A stretch of 64,000 nt of DNA from Lachnoclostridium phytofermentans (GTDB lineage Bacteria > Bacillota > Clostridia > Lachnospirales > Lachnospiraceae): positions 496,001-560,000 of the forward strand of contig NZ_JPOF01000003.1 of the NCBI RefSeq assembly GCF_000733755.1, read 5' to 3'. How positions within the stretch are numbered: position 1 is the stretch's first letter; each line of letters starts with the position of its first letter. Shown here piece by piece: positions 17,144 through 25,325 of the stretch. The position numbers and the translations under genes were made by a program. The notes below the pieces were generated by a model. That model had not been told where the DNA came from. It ran no database searches and was given only the letters and a program-made list of their open reading frames with translations.

Positions 17144-17946
17144 AGCGTATTAAATCCTTTCAAATTATAAAAATTTATTTCATTTATTCTATCGTAAATC
17201 ACAATAGTAATGGGTGCTTTTAGCTGAATATTACTTGTTTTTAGAGTGCAAAGCATACACCTTAATAATTCAAATGGAGAGGGCTTTTCGGATACGCCAT
17301 CAAAGCGAATTATACCGTCTCCCAAAATTGGTAAATAAATTGGCTTCCCTGAATAAATTCGACCTATTTCTTGCCACATTTTTCGCAAAGTGCTTTCATA
17401 TTTTGTGTTGTCAGTATGCGCTTCATTATCACTATTTAACCTCGTCAAAGCTAATAGAATATAGTCATTGTATGTTTTTACACAGCCAAGCGAAATATCA
17501 CGACTATCCTTTGAAATAGCAGTTTTAAATGCTTCAATTTCGCCATTTTGTTTAAGCTGCTTGATAAGCTGTCCATGAAGAGATGAATGTGAAATTATCA
17601 TGTCATCTTCTGATGTACTGAAATTATCATCAACGCCAATTACTTTCCATCCCTTTTCTTTAAAAATATCACCTTGTCGAACCGTAACATTAATTCCTCT
17701 AATTTTCAGAGTGACGTTATCTTTTATGTTCCACCATTGCCAAACAACAGCAGCTAAATACGAAAATATAAGAGATGCAATCGTTGCCAAAAGAATTATC
17801 CAGACATTATCTGAAATTTCTGAAAAAGAGACTCCCAACACCCCTAATATGGCCGAGACAACACCAAAAATTGCGAATCCAATTGCAACACTATCCTTCC
17901 AAAGCCTTTTACTTTTAAATTGGTAAAATATGTTTTGCTTTTCCAT
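17140..17946 (-). CDS. thsA: ThsA-like effector with two membrane segments and a macro domain (type II Thoeris)
   Basis: 268 residues. Two transmembrane helices (VAIGFAIFGVVSAILGVLGV ~20-39; VWIILLATIASLIFSYLAAV ~48-67) are followed by a macro domain: VTVRQGDIF (~90), then YLPILGDGIIRF (~205-216), the ligand-loop region. In characterised type II Thoeris the macro domain binds the TIR-made nucleotide, and the membrane helices then oligomerise and disrupt the membrane, killing the infected cell. It is AT-rich and unlike the backbone, which suggests separate acquisition. It is the first gene of a two-gene minus-strand operon, transcribed from the 17947-18066 gap. Confidence 0.82.
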   Translation of the reverse strand: MEKQNIFYQFKSKRLWKDSVAIGFAIFGVVSAILGVLGVSFSEISDNVWIILLATIASLIFSYLAAVVWQWWNIKDNVTLKIRGINVTVRQGDIFKEKGWKVIGVDDNFSTSEDDMIISHSSLHGQLIKQLKQNGEIEAFKTAISKDSRDISLGCVKTYNDYILLALTRLNSDNEAHTDNTKYESTLRKMWQEIGRIYSGKPIYLPILGDGIIRFDGVSEKPSPFELLRCMLCTLKTSNIQLKAPITIVIYDRINEINFYNLKGFNTL

Positions 17947-18031
17947 TTACAAACTGTCCCTACCTTTCAAATCCACTGTCTTTCGCTCTGTATAATCCAC
18001 ATTGGTCTTTATATTCAAAATACTATACATT

Positions 18032-18062
18032 TAATAATCACTTGTTAAAATCAAGTGGTTAT
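18032..18062. other. Hairpin upstream of thsA, next to duplicated leader copy 2
   Basis: TAATCACTTG / CAAGTGGTTA stem with a 7-base loop. It lies at the junction of the Thoeris cassette with the second leader copy and may be a terminator for transcription approaching from either side. Confidence 0.4.
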
Positions 18063-18115
18063 TTTCATTATATACCAAAATTACCCACAAAACAACGAGA
18101 AAAGAGGTGATTTTC

Positions 18116-18148
18116 ATGGTTCGTGCTCCCCCAACCTTGCTCAACTAA
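18116..18148 (+). CDS. Possible 10-residue leader peptide MVRAPPTLLN
   Basis: ATG at 18116 with AGAGGTG seven bases upstream, stop TAA seven bases before palindrome P7. It is followed by a T-run hairpin at 18185-18208 and then maff2, an arrangement typical of attenuation control. The same first six codons occur in copy 1 (16462). Translation is not proven. Confidence 0.35.
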   Translation: MVRAPPTLLN

Positions 18149-18155
18149 ATATAGA

Positions 18156-18180
18156 ACTTCGAGCCAATTTGACCCGAAGT
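18156..18180 (+). repeat. ICE palindrome copy P7
   Basis: Variant TTCGAGCC, centre T, TTGACCC in the second arm. It lies between the putative leader peptide and the hairpin before maff2. Confidence 0.85.
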
Positions 18181-18184
18181 GACA

Positions 18185-18208
18185 GCCGCCGAAAAGGGCG
18201 GTTTTTTT
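18185..18208 (+). terminator. Attenuator-like terminator before maff2
   Basis: GCCGCC-gaaaag-GGCGG stem followed by seven T, 41 bases before the maff2 start codon. As it precedes the whole mating-channel operon, it is a candidate control point. Confidence 0.6.
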
Positions 18209-18249
18209 GTACCCAAAAACAAAATCAAAAACATGGAGGTAATCAAATT

Positions 18250-18462
18250 ATGCAATTTTTTACGAGTGCAGTTAGTACATTACAGACCCTTGTTGTAGCT
18301 CTTGGCGCGGGCCTTGCCGTATGGGGCGTTATCAACCTTTTGGAAGGGTATGGGTCAGACAATCCGGGCGCGAAATCACAAGGGATTAAACAACTCATGG
18401 CCGGGGGCGGCGTTATCCTGCTGGGAACAACGCTTGTACCCATGCTTTCCAGCTTGTTTTAA
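18250..18462 (+). CDS. Maff2 family mobile-element membrane protein
   Basis: A 70-residue hydrophobic protein with two membrane segments (TLVVALGAGLAVWGVINLL ~12-31 and LMAGGGVILLGTTLVPML ~49-66) joined by GSDNPGAKSQGIKQ. It matches Maff2, a VirB2/pilin-like small protein found before the TrbL-like gene in Tn1549-type elements. GGAGG lies 10 bases before ATG 18250. It begins the mating-channel gene run, 11 bases before the TrbL-like gene. Confidence 0.8.
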   Translation: MQFFTSAVSTLQTLVVALGAGLAVWGVINLLEGYGSDNPGAKSQGIKQLMAGGGVILLGTTLVPMLSSLF

Positions 18463-18473
18463 GGTAGGCCGGT

Positions 18474-19340
18474 ATGGATTTTCTCACCGACTGGATTAAC
18501 GAATGGATAAAGGGTCTGCTGGTAGACGGTATCATGGGCAATTTAAGCGGCCTTTTCCAGAACGTGAACGACCAGATCGGAGAGATTGCAACGCAGGTGG
18601 GAACCACGCCGGGGAATTGGAACCCCGGCGTATTCTCCCTCATGCGGCAGCTTTCCGAAACGGTTGTCTTGCCGATTGCCGGACTGGTGCTTACCTTTGT
18701 CATGTGCTATGAGCTGATTCAAATGCTTATTGACCGGAATAACCTGCACGACATTGACACATGGATTTTCTTCAAGTGGATATTCAAGACCTTTGTCGCG
18801 GTACTGCTTCTTTCCAACACGTTCAATATCGTAATGGCGGTATTTGATGTTTCCCAAAGCGTTATTAACAGTGCAGGGGGCGTGATTGCAGGATATACAG
18901 GGGTAAGCCCCGATATGCTGGACAGCTTGGAAGCCCAGCTCATGACAATGGAAATCGGCCCCTTGCTTGGCCTGTGGATGCAATCTTTTCTGATAAAGAT
19001 TATTGTCGTAGCAATCAACATTGTTGTGTTCGTCATTGTGTGCGGCAGAATGATTGAAATTTATTTACTCACCAGTTTAGCCCCTGTGCCGATGGCAACC
19101 TTGGTCAACAGGGAAATCGGCAGCATGGGCCAGAACTACCTGAAATCCCTGTGCGCCGTGGGCTTTCAAGGCTTGCTGATTTTGGTATGTGTGGGAATCT
19201 ACGCAAAGCTGGTGCAGAGTATCGCCGTAGACGGCGACCCCATTGGAGCCATATGGACGGTTATCGGCTATACGGTTCTACTTTGCTTCACCATGTTCAA
19301 GACGGGAAGCCTTGCGAAATCTATTTTTGGAGCGCACTGA
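18474..19340 (+). CDS. TrbL/VirB6-like conjugal transfer membrane protein
   Basis: 288 residues with an amphipathic N-terminus (MDFLTDWINEWIKGLLVDGI) and about five to six hydrophobic segments (VLPIAGLVLTFVMCYELI, IFKTFVAVLLLSNTFNIVMA, IIVVAINIVVFVIVCGRMI, GFQGLLILVCVGIYA, AIWTVIGYTVLLCFTMF). The pattern is that of TrbL/VirB6 proteins, which form the inner-membrane channel of type IV secretion. It lies between Maff2 and palindrome P8. Assignment is by topology and context. Confidence 0.75.
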   Translation: MDFLTDWINEWIKGLLVDGIMGNLSGLFQNVNDQIGEIATQVGTTPGNWNPGVFSLMRQLSETVVLPIAGLVLTFVMCYELIQMLIDRNNLHDIDTWIFFKWIFKTFVAVLLLSNTFNIVMAVFDVSQSVINSAGGVIAGYTGVSPDMLDSLEAQLMTMEIGPLLGLWMQSFLIKIIVVAINIVVFVIVCGRMIEIYLLTSLAPVPMATLVNREIGSMGQNYLKSLCAVGFQGLLILVCVGIYAKLVQSIAVDGDPIGAIWTVIGYTVLLCFTMFKTGSLAKSIFGAH

Positions 19341-19342
19341 TG

Positions 19343-19367
19343 ACTTCGGGCCAACTTGGCCCGAAGT
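19343..19367 (+). repeat. ICE palindrome copy P8
   Basis: Exact consensus. Two bases after the TrbL-like stop, and 3 bases before AAAGGAG of the SpoVG-like gene. Confidence 0.93.
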
Positions 19368-19388
19368 GAGAAAGGAGAATTTTTTACT

Positions 19389-19850
19389 ATGAGCAATGAA
19401 AAAACAACGGTTCCGCAGGAAACGGAACAGGCGGCTCTGTCGCTAAAATTGGACGTTACCACCCGGCTCATTGAGCCAAAGGGCAACCTTGTAGGCTTTG
19501 CCAGTTTGAAACTGAACGACTGCTTTGTGATTGATGATTTCAAAATTTTGCAGAACGACAAGGGTATTTTTGTAGGTATGCCGAGCAAGCCGGATAAGAC
19601 CAGCAAGACTGGATACCGAGATACGGCCCGCCCCATCACAAAGGAGTTTCGCGCAGAACTGACCGAAGCCGTGACAGCGGCCTACCATGCAGAGCTTGAA
19701 AAATTACAGACCCGCACCGCTGCCATTGCTTCCCCCGAAAAGCAGTCTATCCCGAAACAGCTTGCGGAGGGAACCAAACAGGCGGCACAGGAAAACGCCG
19801 CCCGGCCTGCTCCCGCAAAGGCAGGTAAAGCCAAAAATACAGAAAGGTAA
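19389..19850 (+). CDS. SpoVG-like ICE protein
   Basis: 153 residues. The N-terminal ~95 residues follow the SpoVG fold (LDVTTRLIEPKGNLVGFASLKLNDCFVIDDFKILQNDKGIFVGMPS, then YRDTARPITKEFR). SpoVG proteins bind nucleic acid and regulate expression. The Ala/Lys/Pro-rich tail (~115-153) is an addition not present in chromosomal SpoVG. The start at 19389 has AAAGGAG upstream. It lies between palindromes P8 and P9, as its own cassette in the mating operon. Confidence 0.8.
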   Translation: MSNEKTTVPQETEQAALSLKLDVTTRLIEPKGNLVGFASLKLNDCFVIDDFKILQNDKGIFVGMPSKPDKTSKTGYRDTARPITKEFRAELTEAVTAAYHAELEKLQTRTAAIASPEKQSIPKQLAEGTKQAAQENAARPAPAKAGKAKNTER

Positions 19851-19857
19851 CAGTGCT

Positions 19858-19882
19858 ACTTCGGGCCAACTTGACCCGAAGT
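19858..19882 (+). repeat. ICE palindrome copy P9
   Basis: First arm consensus, second arm TTGACCC. AAAGGAGG of the next gene begins 5 bases later. Confidence 0.9.
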
Positions 19883-19900
19883 GCCGGAAAGGAGGATTTT

Positions 19901-20299
19901 ATGCTTTACCAACAGCCGGAACAGTCACCGTGGGGCAAGGTGCAGACCTGTGATGTTCTCTGCCCCGGTGTGTTTCTTGTGAGTACCGCCAGTCACGGCG
20001 GCACAATGGTTGCAAAGGATATGGCGGCGGTGCTTTCTCCTGCCGCTATCAAGTGCGGCTTCCGTCAAAGCGGTTTTCTCTGCTTTGAGGAAGATACGCA
20101 GGAAGATGTTGCCCTGCGGGAGCTTTTGGATAAAAGGCTGTGGGCGGTTCCAGACCGTATTAAGGATAAGGCCGCTTTTGAGGAAAACATCAACAAGTCA
20201 CTCCGGGAACATAACCCGGACTATTGGCGGGTACGGCAGGCCGGACTGGAAAAAACTCCAGCACGGCAGACGGTTCCCGCTCACAGCGCAGAACACTGA
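19901..20299 (+). CDS. DUF7007-like ICE protein
   Basis: 132 residues: MLYQQPEQSPWGKVQTCDVLCPGVFLVSTASHGGTMVAKD..., then a helical C-terminal half (LRELLDKRLWAVPDRIKDKAAFEENINKSL). The opening resembles the DUF7007 family found in conjugative elements; the name is tentative. ATG 19901 follows GGAAAGGAGG. No membrane or catalytic motif is evident. It sits between palindromes P9 and P10. Confidence 0.6.
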   Translation: MLYQQPEQSPWGKVQTCDVLCPGVFLVSTASHGGTMVAKDMAAVLSPAAIKCGFRQSGFLCFEEDTQEDVALRELLDKRLWAVPDRIKDKAAFEENINKSLREHNPDYWRVRQAGLEKTPARQTVPAHSAEH

Positions 20300-20300
20300 C

Positions 20301-20325
20301 ACTTCGGGCCAACTTGGCCCGAAGT
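20301..20325 (+). repeat. ICE palindrome copy P10
   Basis: Exact consensus, one base after the DUF7007-like gene's last codon. AAAGGAGG of the PrgI-like gene starts 4 bases later. Confidence 0.93.
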
Positions 20326-20344
20326 CAGAAAGGAGGATTTTTCA

Positions 20345-20740
20345 TTGGCCTATGTAAATGTACCGAATGATTTATCAAAAATTAAAACCAAAGTGGCGTT
20401 CAACCTTACCAAACGCCAGCTACTATGCTTCGGAGCGGCGGCGGTAGTCGGGATTCCGGCCTATCTTTTTACCCGTACCGCCATTGGCAATACCGGTGCT
20501 ATGCTCCTGATGATTGCCCTTATGCTCCCTTGCTTTCTCATTGCCATGTATGAGCGTGACGGACAGCCGCTGGAAAAGGTGGTGCGAAATATTGTCCGCA
20601 CTAAATTTCTATGGCCCCGCACACGCCCCTATCAGACACACAATTTCTATTCCTATCTAAGCAACCACGGAAAGGAGGTTTCACCCAATGGCACAAAAAA
20701 CAAAACACACGCCCGTTCCCACAAAAAGCGGAAAGCCTAA
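20345..20740 (+). CDS. PrgI family conjugal membrane protein
   Basis: 131 residues, TTG start at 20345 supported by AAAGGAGG upstream. Family opening MAYVNVPNDLSKIKTKVAFNLTKRQ, then two adjoining membrane segments (LLCFGAAAVVGIPAYLFT and AMLLMIALMLPCFLIAMY). PrgI is a VirB3-like partner of the VirB4 ATPase in Gram-positive type IV systems. The basic C-terminal tail overlaps the virB4 gene by 53 bases, which couples their translation. Confidence 0.85.
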   Translation: MAYVNVPNDLSKIKTKVAFNLTKRQLLCFGAAAVVGIPAYLFTRTAIGNTGAMLLMIALMLPCFLIAMYERDGQPLEKVVRNIVRTKFLWPRTRPYQTHNFYSYLSNHGKEVSPNGTKNKTHARSHKKRKA

Positions 20741-23051
20741 AAAACGCGGGCCGCAGTCGGCACAGCAGACCATTCCCTACAAGGAAATGCTCAAAGACGG
20801 TATCTGCAAGGTGCGGGAGGGTTACTATACCAAAACCCTTTCCTATGAGGATATTAACTACGCCGTGGCTTCCAGTGATGACCAAAGCACCATTTTTGAC
20901 GGGTACTGTGGCTTTCTCAATTACTTTGACAGTGCCTTGCCCTTTCAGCTTTCCTTTATCAACCACCGCTCCCGCCCGGAGAACCGTTACAGCGTGAACA
21001 TATCTCCGCAGGACGACGATTTCAACAGTATCCGGGGCGAATTTACCACTATGCTGGAAAACCAGATTGCCAAAAGCAACAACGGCATTGTTCGTTCCAA
21101 ATACATCACATTCTGTATCAATGCGGACGGCATTGCGGCGGCCCGGCCCCGTTTGGAGCGAATCGAAGCGGATATTATAGGGAACTTCAAGAAGCTGGGC
21201 GTACAGTCGGCACCCCTTTCCGGGCGGGAACGATTGGAAGTTCTGCACAGCCAGCTACACCCCGGAGGACGGGAGACGTTCCACTTTTCATGGGATATGA
21301 TACCCAAAACAGGCATGGGGACAAAGGACTTCATTGCGCCCACGTCCTTTGACTTTCGCCAAAGCCGCGCCTTTCGTGTGGGAACCACATGGGGCGCGGC
21401 TTTGTATATGCAGATTATGGCTTCCGAGCTTTCCGACAAGCTGTTAGCGGAGCTTTTGGAGGTGGACGCGGAAATGACCATCACCCTGCATATCCAGACG
21501 GTAGACCAGACCAAAGCGGTGAAAACGGTCAAGGCCAAACTGACCGACATAGACCGTATGAAAATGGACGAGCAGAAAAAAGCTGCCCGGGCCGGATATG
21601 ACATAGATATTCTGCCCCCGGATTTGCTCACTTACAGCAAGGACGCGGCGGCACTCTTGGCAGATTTACAGAGCCGCAACGAGCGAATGTTTCTTCTCAC
21701 ATTCCTTGTGGTAAATACAGCCCCCACCCGCCAGCAGTTGGAAAACGACATTTTCACGGTGTCGGGCATTACGCAGAAATACAACTGCTTTTTGAAGCGG
21801 CTGGACTTTCAGCAGGAACAGGGCTTTATGTCATCGCTCCCTCTTGGGTATAACGGAATCGAGATACAGCGGGGTATGACAACAAGCTCTACGGCGATTT
21901 TCGTTCCCTTTATGACACAGGAGCTACGAATGGACGGGCAGGCATTGTACTACGGCATGAACGCCCTCTCCCATAATGTTATCATGGCAGACCGCAAAAA
22001 GCTGAAATCCGCCAACGGCCTGTATCTTGGCAGTACCGGCTCCGGCAAGAGCTTCGCCGCAAAGCGTGAGTTAATCAACGTATTCCTTGCCACCAAAGAC
22101 CGAATTATCGTGGTAGACCCAATGGGCGAATACGCTCCGTTAGTCAGGCGGCTTGGCGGGGAGGTCATAGAAATATCGCCAAACAGTTCCCATCACATCA
22201 ACCCAATGGACTTAAAACTGAATTTAGCCGGAGAGGACAGCCCGCTTTCGATGAAAGCGGATTTTTTATTGTCCTTATGCGAACTGATTATCGGCGGCAA
22301 GGAGGGATTACAGCCTATTGAAAAAACCGTGATTGACCGTTGTGTGCGGCTGGTGTACCGGGAGCTTGCCCTTGGTATCGGGGACAGAAAAATGCCGCTT
22401 CTGCAAGATTTATATGAAACCCTGTGCCAACAGCCGGAACCGGAAGCCAGACGGATTGCAACCGCCTTGGAGCTTTACTGCACCGGCTCCCTCAATATGT
22501 TCAACCACCCAACCAACGTGCAGACCGACAGCCGCATTACCTGTGTCGTGCTGAAAAGCATGGGCGAAAACCTAAGAAAAATCGCTATGCACATCACAAA
22601 CGAGCTGGTGACACAGGCGGTAGTCGAGAACTTTTCCAGAAGCCTTGCGACGTGGTGTTATTATGACGAATTTCATATTTTGTTGCAGGACGCACTTTCT
22701 GCCAGCTACTTTGTCCGCGTGTGGAAAATGCTTCGTAAAAAGGGCTGTGTACCGAGTGCCCTCACGCAGAATGTGAAAGACCTTTTAGCCAGCCGGGAAA
22801 TCGAAAACATCTTGGAAAACAGCGACTTTATGATACTGCTGTCACAGGCGCAGGGCGACCGCGCAATACTTGCCGAACAGCTTGGCATATCGGAACATCA
22901 GCTTTCGTATATCGCCCACAGCAATTCCGGGGAGGGGCTTTTGTTCTTCGGCAATACCACTATTCCCTTTGTAGACCGATTCCCCCGTGGTGAGATTTAC
23001 AATCTGCTGACTACCCGCCCAGAGGACATAAGGGAGGCCCAAAATGCGTGA
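20688..23051 (+). CDS. VirB4-type conjugation ATPase
   Basis: 787 residues, the large ATPase that powers assembly of the mating channel. The N-terminal CagE/VirB4 region is followed by Walker A GSTGSGKS (~residue 448), the DPMGEYAPLV strand, and Walker B in WCYYDEFHILL (~655), then SALTQNVKDLLAS. The start ATG has AAGGAGG 8 bases upstream inside the PrgI gene. It is full-length with no interruption. It is followed by an 8-base overlap with the wall-hydrolase gene. Confidence 0.93.
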   Translation: MAQKTKHTPVPTKSGKPKKRGPQSAQQTIPYKEMLKDGICKVREGYYTKTLSYEDINYAVASSDDQSTIFDGYCGFLNYFDSALPFQLSFINHRSRPENRYSVNISPQDDDFNSIRGEFTTMLENQIAKSNNGIVRSKYITFCINADGIAAARPRLERIEADIIGNFKKLGVQSAPLSGRERLEVLHSQLHPGGRETFHFSWDMIPKTGMGTKDFIAPTSFDFRQSRAFRVGTTWGAALYMQIMASELSDKLLAELLEVDAEMTITLHIQTVDQTKAVKTVKAKLTDIDRMKMDEQKKAARAGYDIDILPPDLLTYSKDAAALLADLQSRNERMFLLTFLVVNTAPTRQQLENDIFTVSGITQKYNCFLKRLDFQQEQGFMSSLPLGYNGIEIQRGMTTSSTAIFVPFMTQELRMDGQALYYGMNALSHNVIMADRKKLKSANGLYLGSTGSGKSFAAKRELINVFLATKDRIIVVDPMGEYAPLVRRLGGEVIEISPNSSHHINPMDLKLNLAGEDSPLSMKADFLLSLCELIIGGKEGLQPIEKTVIDRCVRLVYRELALGIGDRKMPLLQDLYETLCQQPEPEARRIATALELYCTGSLNMFNHPTNVQTDSRITCVVLKSMGENLRKIAMHITNELVTQAVVENFSRSLATWCYYDEFHILLQDALSASYFVRVWKMLRKKGCVPSALTQNVKDLLASREIENILENSDFMILLSQAQGDRAILAEQLGISEHQLSYIAHSNSGEGLLFFGNTTIPFVDRFPRGEIYNLLTTRPEDIREAQNA

Positions 23052-23100
23052 CACGGGCAGGCCGGGTCGCTTGCGGTTTAAGCCGGAAGGACAGGCGTCA

Positions 23101-23125
23101 ACTTCGGGTCAACTTGGCCCGAAGT
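23101..23125 (+). repeat. ICE palindrome copy P11, inside a coding region
   Basis: GGGTCAA variant. Lies within the NlpC/P60 gene in frame 1, read as TSGQLGPKS at residues ~20-28. Confidence 0.92.
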
Positions 23126-23304
23126 CAAAAAAGCGGGCTACACCGAAAAAGGGCGGCTCCCGCAATATGACACCGCCGGACGCTTCCCCTCCTGTTAGAA
23201 AAAGTGATAACCCGGTTTCGCCTGACACGGTAAATACGAAGCTACGGTTTGAAGAAGCTGCCGCCCCGGACACCGCTACCCTGCCTAAATCTTCTGACCC
23301 TGCC

Positions 23305-23329
23305 ACTTCGGGCCAACTTGGCTCGAAGT
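23305..23329 (+). repeat. ICE palindrome copy P12, inside a coding region
   Basis: GGCTCGAAGT in the second arm. Same gene and same frame as P11, read as TSGQLGSKS at residues ~88-96. Confidence 0.9.
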
Positions 23330-25055
23330 CGGGAAAGCTCCGGCAGAATAGCAAGAAGCCCCGACCATCAGAACGCCTGCGGCGTGACGGAGATCCACCG
23401 CCCGGTGATGAAACCACCGCAAACAGTGCGGATTACCGTGATGGCTCTACCAACAAAAAGGCGGCGCAGGACGGCAAGCGTATGGAGAAATCAAAGCTCC
23501 GTATGGAAAAAAGCGGCGAAAAGCTGAATACTGCCCGTGAGAAATTAGCAGGCCAGAAACCACAGAAAAAGCACGGCCCGGTAAAAACCATCAGCCATGC
23601 CGCCGGGTGTCAGTCATGGCGGTATGTGCATGGGAAAATTCATCAGGTGGAGCATGAAAACGTGGGAACGGAAGCCGCCCACAAAACGGAGCTTGCCGGG
23701 GAACACCTTGTCCGGGGCGGTACACGCTTTATTAAACACCGTATCCGCACCCGTTCCGTCCGGCAGGTCCGCAAATGGGAAAACAGGCATATCAGCGCAA
23801 GAGCCGATTACACCTATCGCCAGCTTGTGCGGGAAAATCCGGGCTTGCAAAGCAACCCGGTTTCCCGGTTCTGGCAGAAGCAACAGTTAAAAAAGCAATA
23901 CCGAAAGCAAGCAAAGGAAGCCGCAAAGCAGGGCAAAAAAGCGGTGCGGTTCACAGAAAAAGCAGCCCGGACGGTTACGGCCTTTGTAAAGCGCAATCCA
24001 AAGGTTTTACTGCTTGGGCTGGTACTGTTCCTGCTGATTGTGGTTCTGCAATCCTGCATGGCGGGAATCACCACCATTGGCAACGGCCTGATTAGCGTGG
24101 TAGGCGGTACTTCCTACGGTTCGTCGGACAGTGATATTGAAGCCGTGGAAGAAAGTTATACCGCACTGGAAAAGGATTTGCGGGAACGGCTCTCCCGGAT
24201 AGAAAGCGATTATCCAAACTATGACGAGTACCGCTATTTGGTGGACGAAATCGGACATGACCCCTTTGAGCTGGCTTCCTACCTGACTACCAAATACGGC
24301 GGCTACACTCCGGCACAGGTACAGGCAGAACTGCAAGCCCTGTTCGGACATCAGTATACCCTGACCATAACGGAAATGGTGGAGGTACGCTACCGCACAG
24401 AAACCGACACTTGGACGGACGAGAACGGCGAAACCCATACCGACACCTACGAGGTTCCCTATGATTACTATATCCTCAGCGTATCTTTGAAAAACAAGTC
24501 ATTGGGAGCCGTGGCTCTTGCCCATCTCGACCCGCAACAGACGGAACGCTATGCCATTTACCAAAAGACCAAAGGCAACCGCCCGTATCTGTTTGAGGGA
24601 AACATTTATGCCCATGCCGGGGAATACACCGATTACGACATACCGCCACAGGCTCTGGCTGACCCGGAATTTGCCGCCATGATTGCCGAAGCGGAGAAAT
24701 ATTTAGGCTACCCTTATGTTTGGGGAGGTTCTTCTCCCTCCACTTCCTTTGATTGTTCGGGTTTTGTCTGCTGGGTCATCAATCAGTCAGGCGTGGGAAG
24801 CGTGGGACGGACTACCGCAACAGGGCTTTTCAATTCCTGTTCTCATATTCCACCGGACGAAGCACAGCCCGGCGACCTAATTTTTTTCAAGGCACTTACG
24901 ATACTTCCGGCGCAAGCCATGTGGGAATTTACGTTGGAAACGGAATGATGATCCATTGCGGATCGCCCATACAGTACACTTCTATCAATACAACCTACTG
25001 GCAAAGTCATTTTTTAGGCTATGGGCGTTTGCCATAACAAAAAAGGAGGTAACTT

Positions 25056-25325
25056 TTGAACGCAAAAATTGAACGTGTCTGCAAGGACATACAGAAAACA
25101 AAGGAAAAAATCAATGAGTTTCAAACAAAGCTGCGGGAGCTGGAAAAGCAGAAAACCGAGCTGGAAAATCTGGAAATCGTGGACGCGGTGCGCGGCATGG
25201 ATATTTCCCTAACCGACCTTGCCGACCTGCTGAAAACGGCAAAGACAGACGGTGCAACTTCGGGCCAACTTGGCCCGAAGTCCGCAGTAGCCGTTCAAAC
25301 TGAAAAGGAGGAAATCGAAGAATGA
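25056..25325 (+). CDS. DUF4315 family coiled-coil protein
   Basis: 89 residues, TTG start at 25056 with AAAGGAGG upstream. MNAKIERVCKDIQKTKEKIN... with a strong coiled coil through residue ~45 and ENLEIVDAVRGMDISLTDLADLL matches DUF4315, a standard small gene between the wall hydrolase and DUF4366 in Tn1549-type elements. Palindrome P13 is translated in frame near the C-terminus (TSGQLGPKS, residues ~68-76). It overlaps the DUF4366 gene by four bases (ATGA). Confidence 0.82.
   Translation: MNAKIERVCKDIQKTKEKINEFQTKLRELEKQKTELENLEIVDAVRGMDISLTDLADLLKTAKTDGATSGQLGPKSAVAVQTEKEEIEE
25257..25281 (+). repeat. ICE palindrome copy P13, inside a coding region
   Basis: Exact consensus, within the DUF4315 gene, same reading frame as P11, P12 and P14. 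Confidence 0.93.

Larger units (their letters stand above)
18067..18180 (+). repeat. Duplicated leader segment, copy 2 (before Maff2)
   Basis: About 114 bases matching 16413-16530. This copy keeps a complete short reading frame (MVRAPPTLLN, stop at 18146-18148), palindrome P7 and then a terminator-like hairpin before maff2, so it is probably the functional original. Confidence 0.85.
23044..25037 (+). pseudogene. Membrane-anchored NlpC/P60 wall hydrolase, frameshifted
   Basis: CD1107/CD1108-type conjugation hydrolase that opens peptidoglycan for the mating channel. The first frame ends at 24948 after 634 residues: basic low-complexity N-terminus (~1-310), one membrane helix (VLLLGLVLFLLIVVLQSCM, ~319-337), a linker domain, then NlpC/P60 with YPYVWGG and the catalytic Cys in FDCSGFV (~573). 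At a run of seven T (24891-24897) the frame is lost; the other frame continues FFQGTYDTSGASHVGIYVGNG with the catalytic His and ends at 25037. One extra T restores it. Two palindromes (P11, P12) are translated in frame near the N-terminus as TSGQLGPKS and TSGQLGSKS. Confidence 0.85.
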
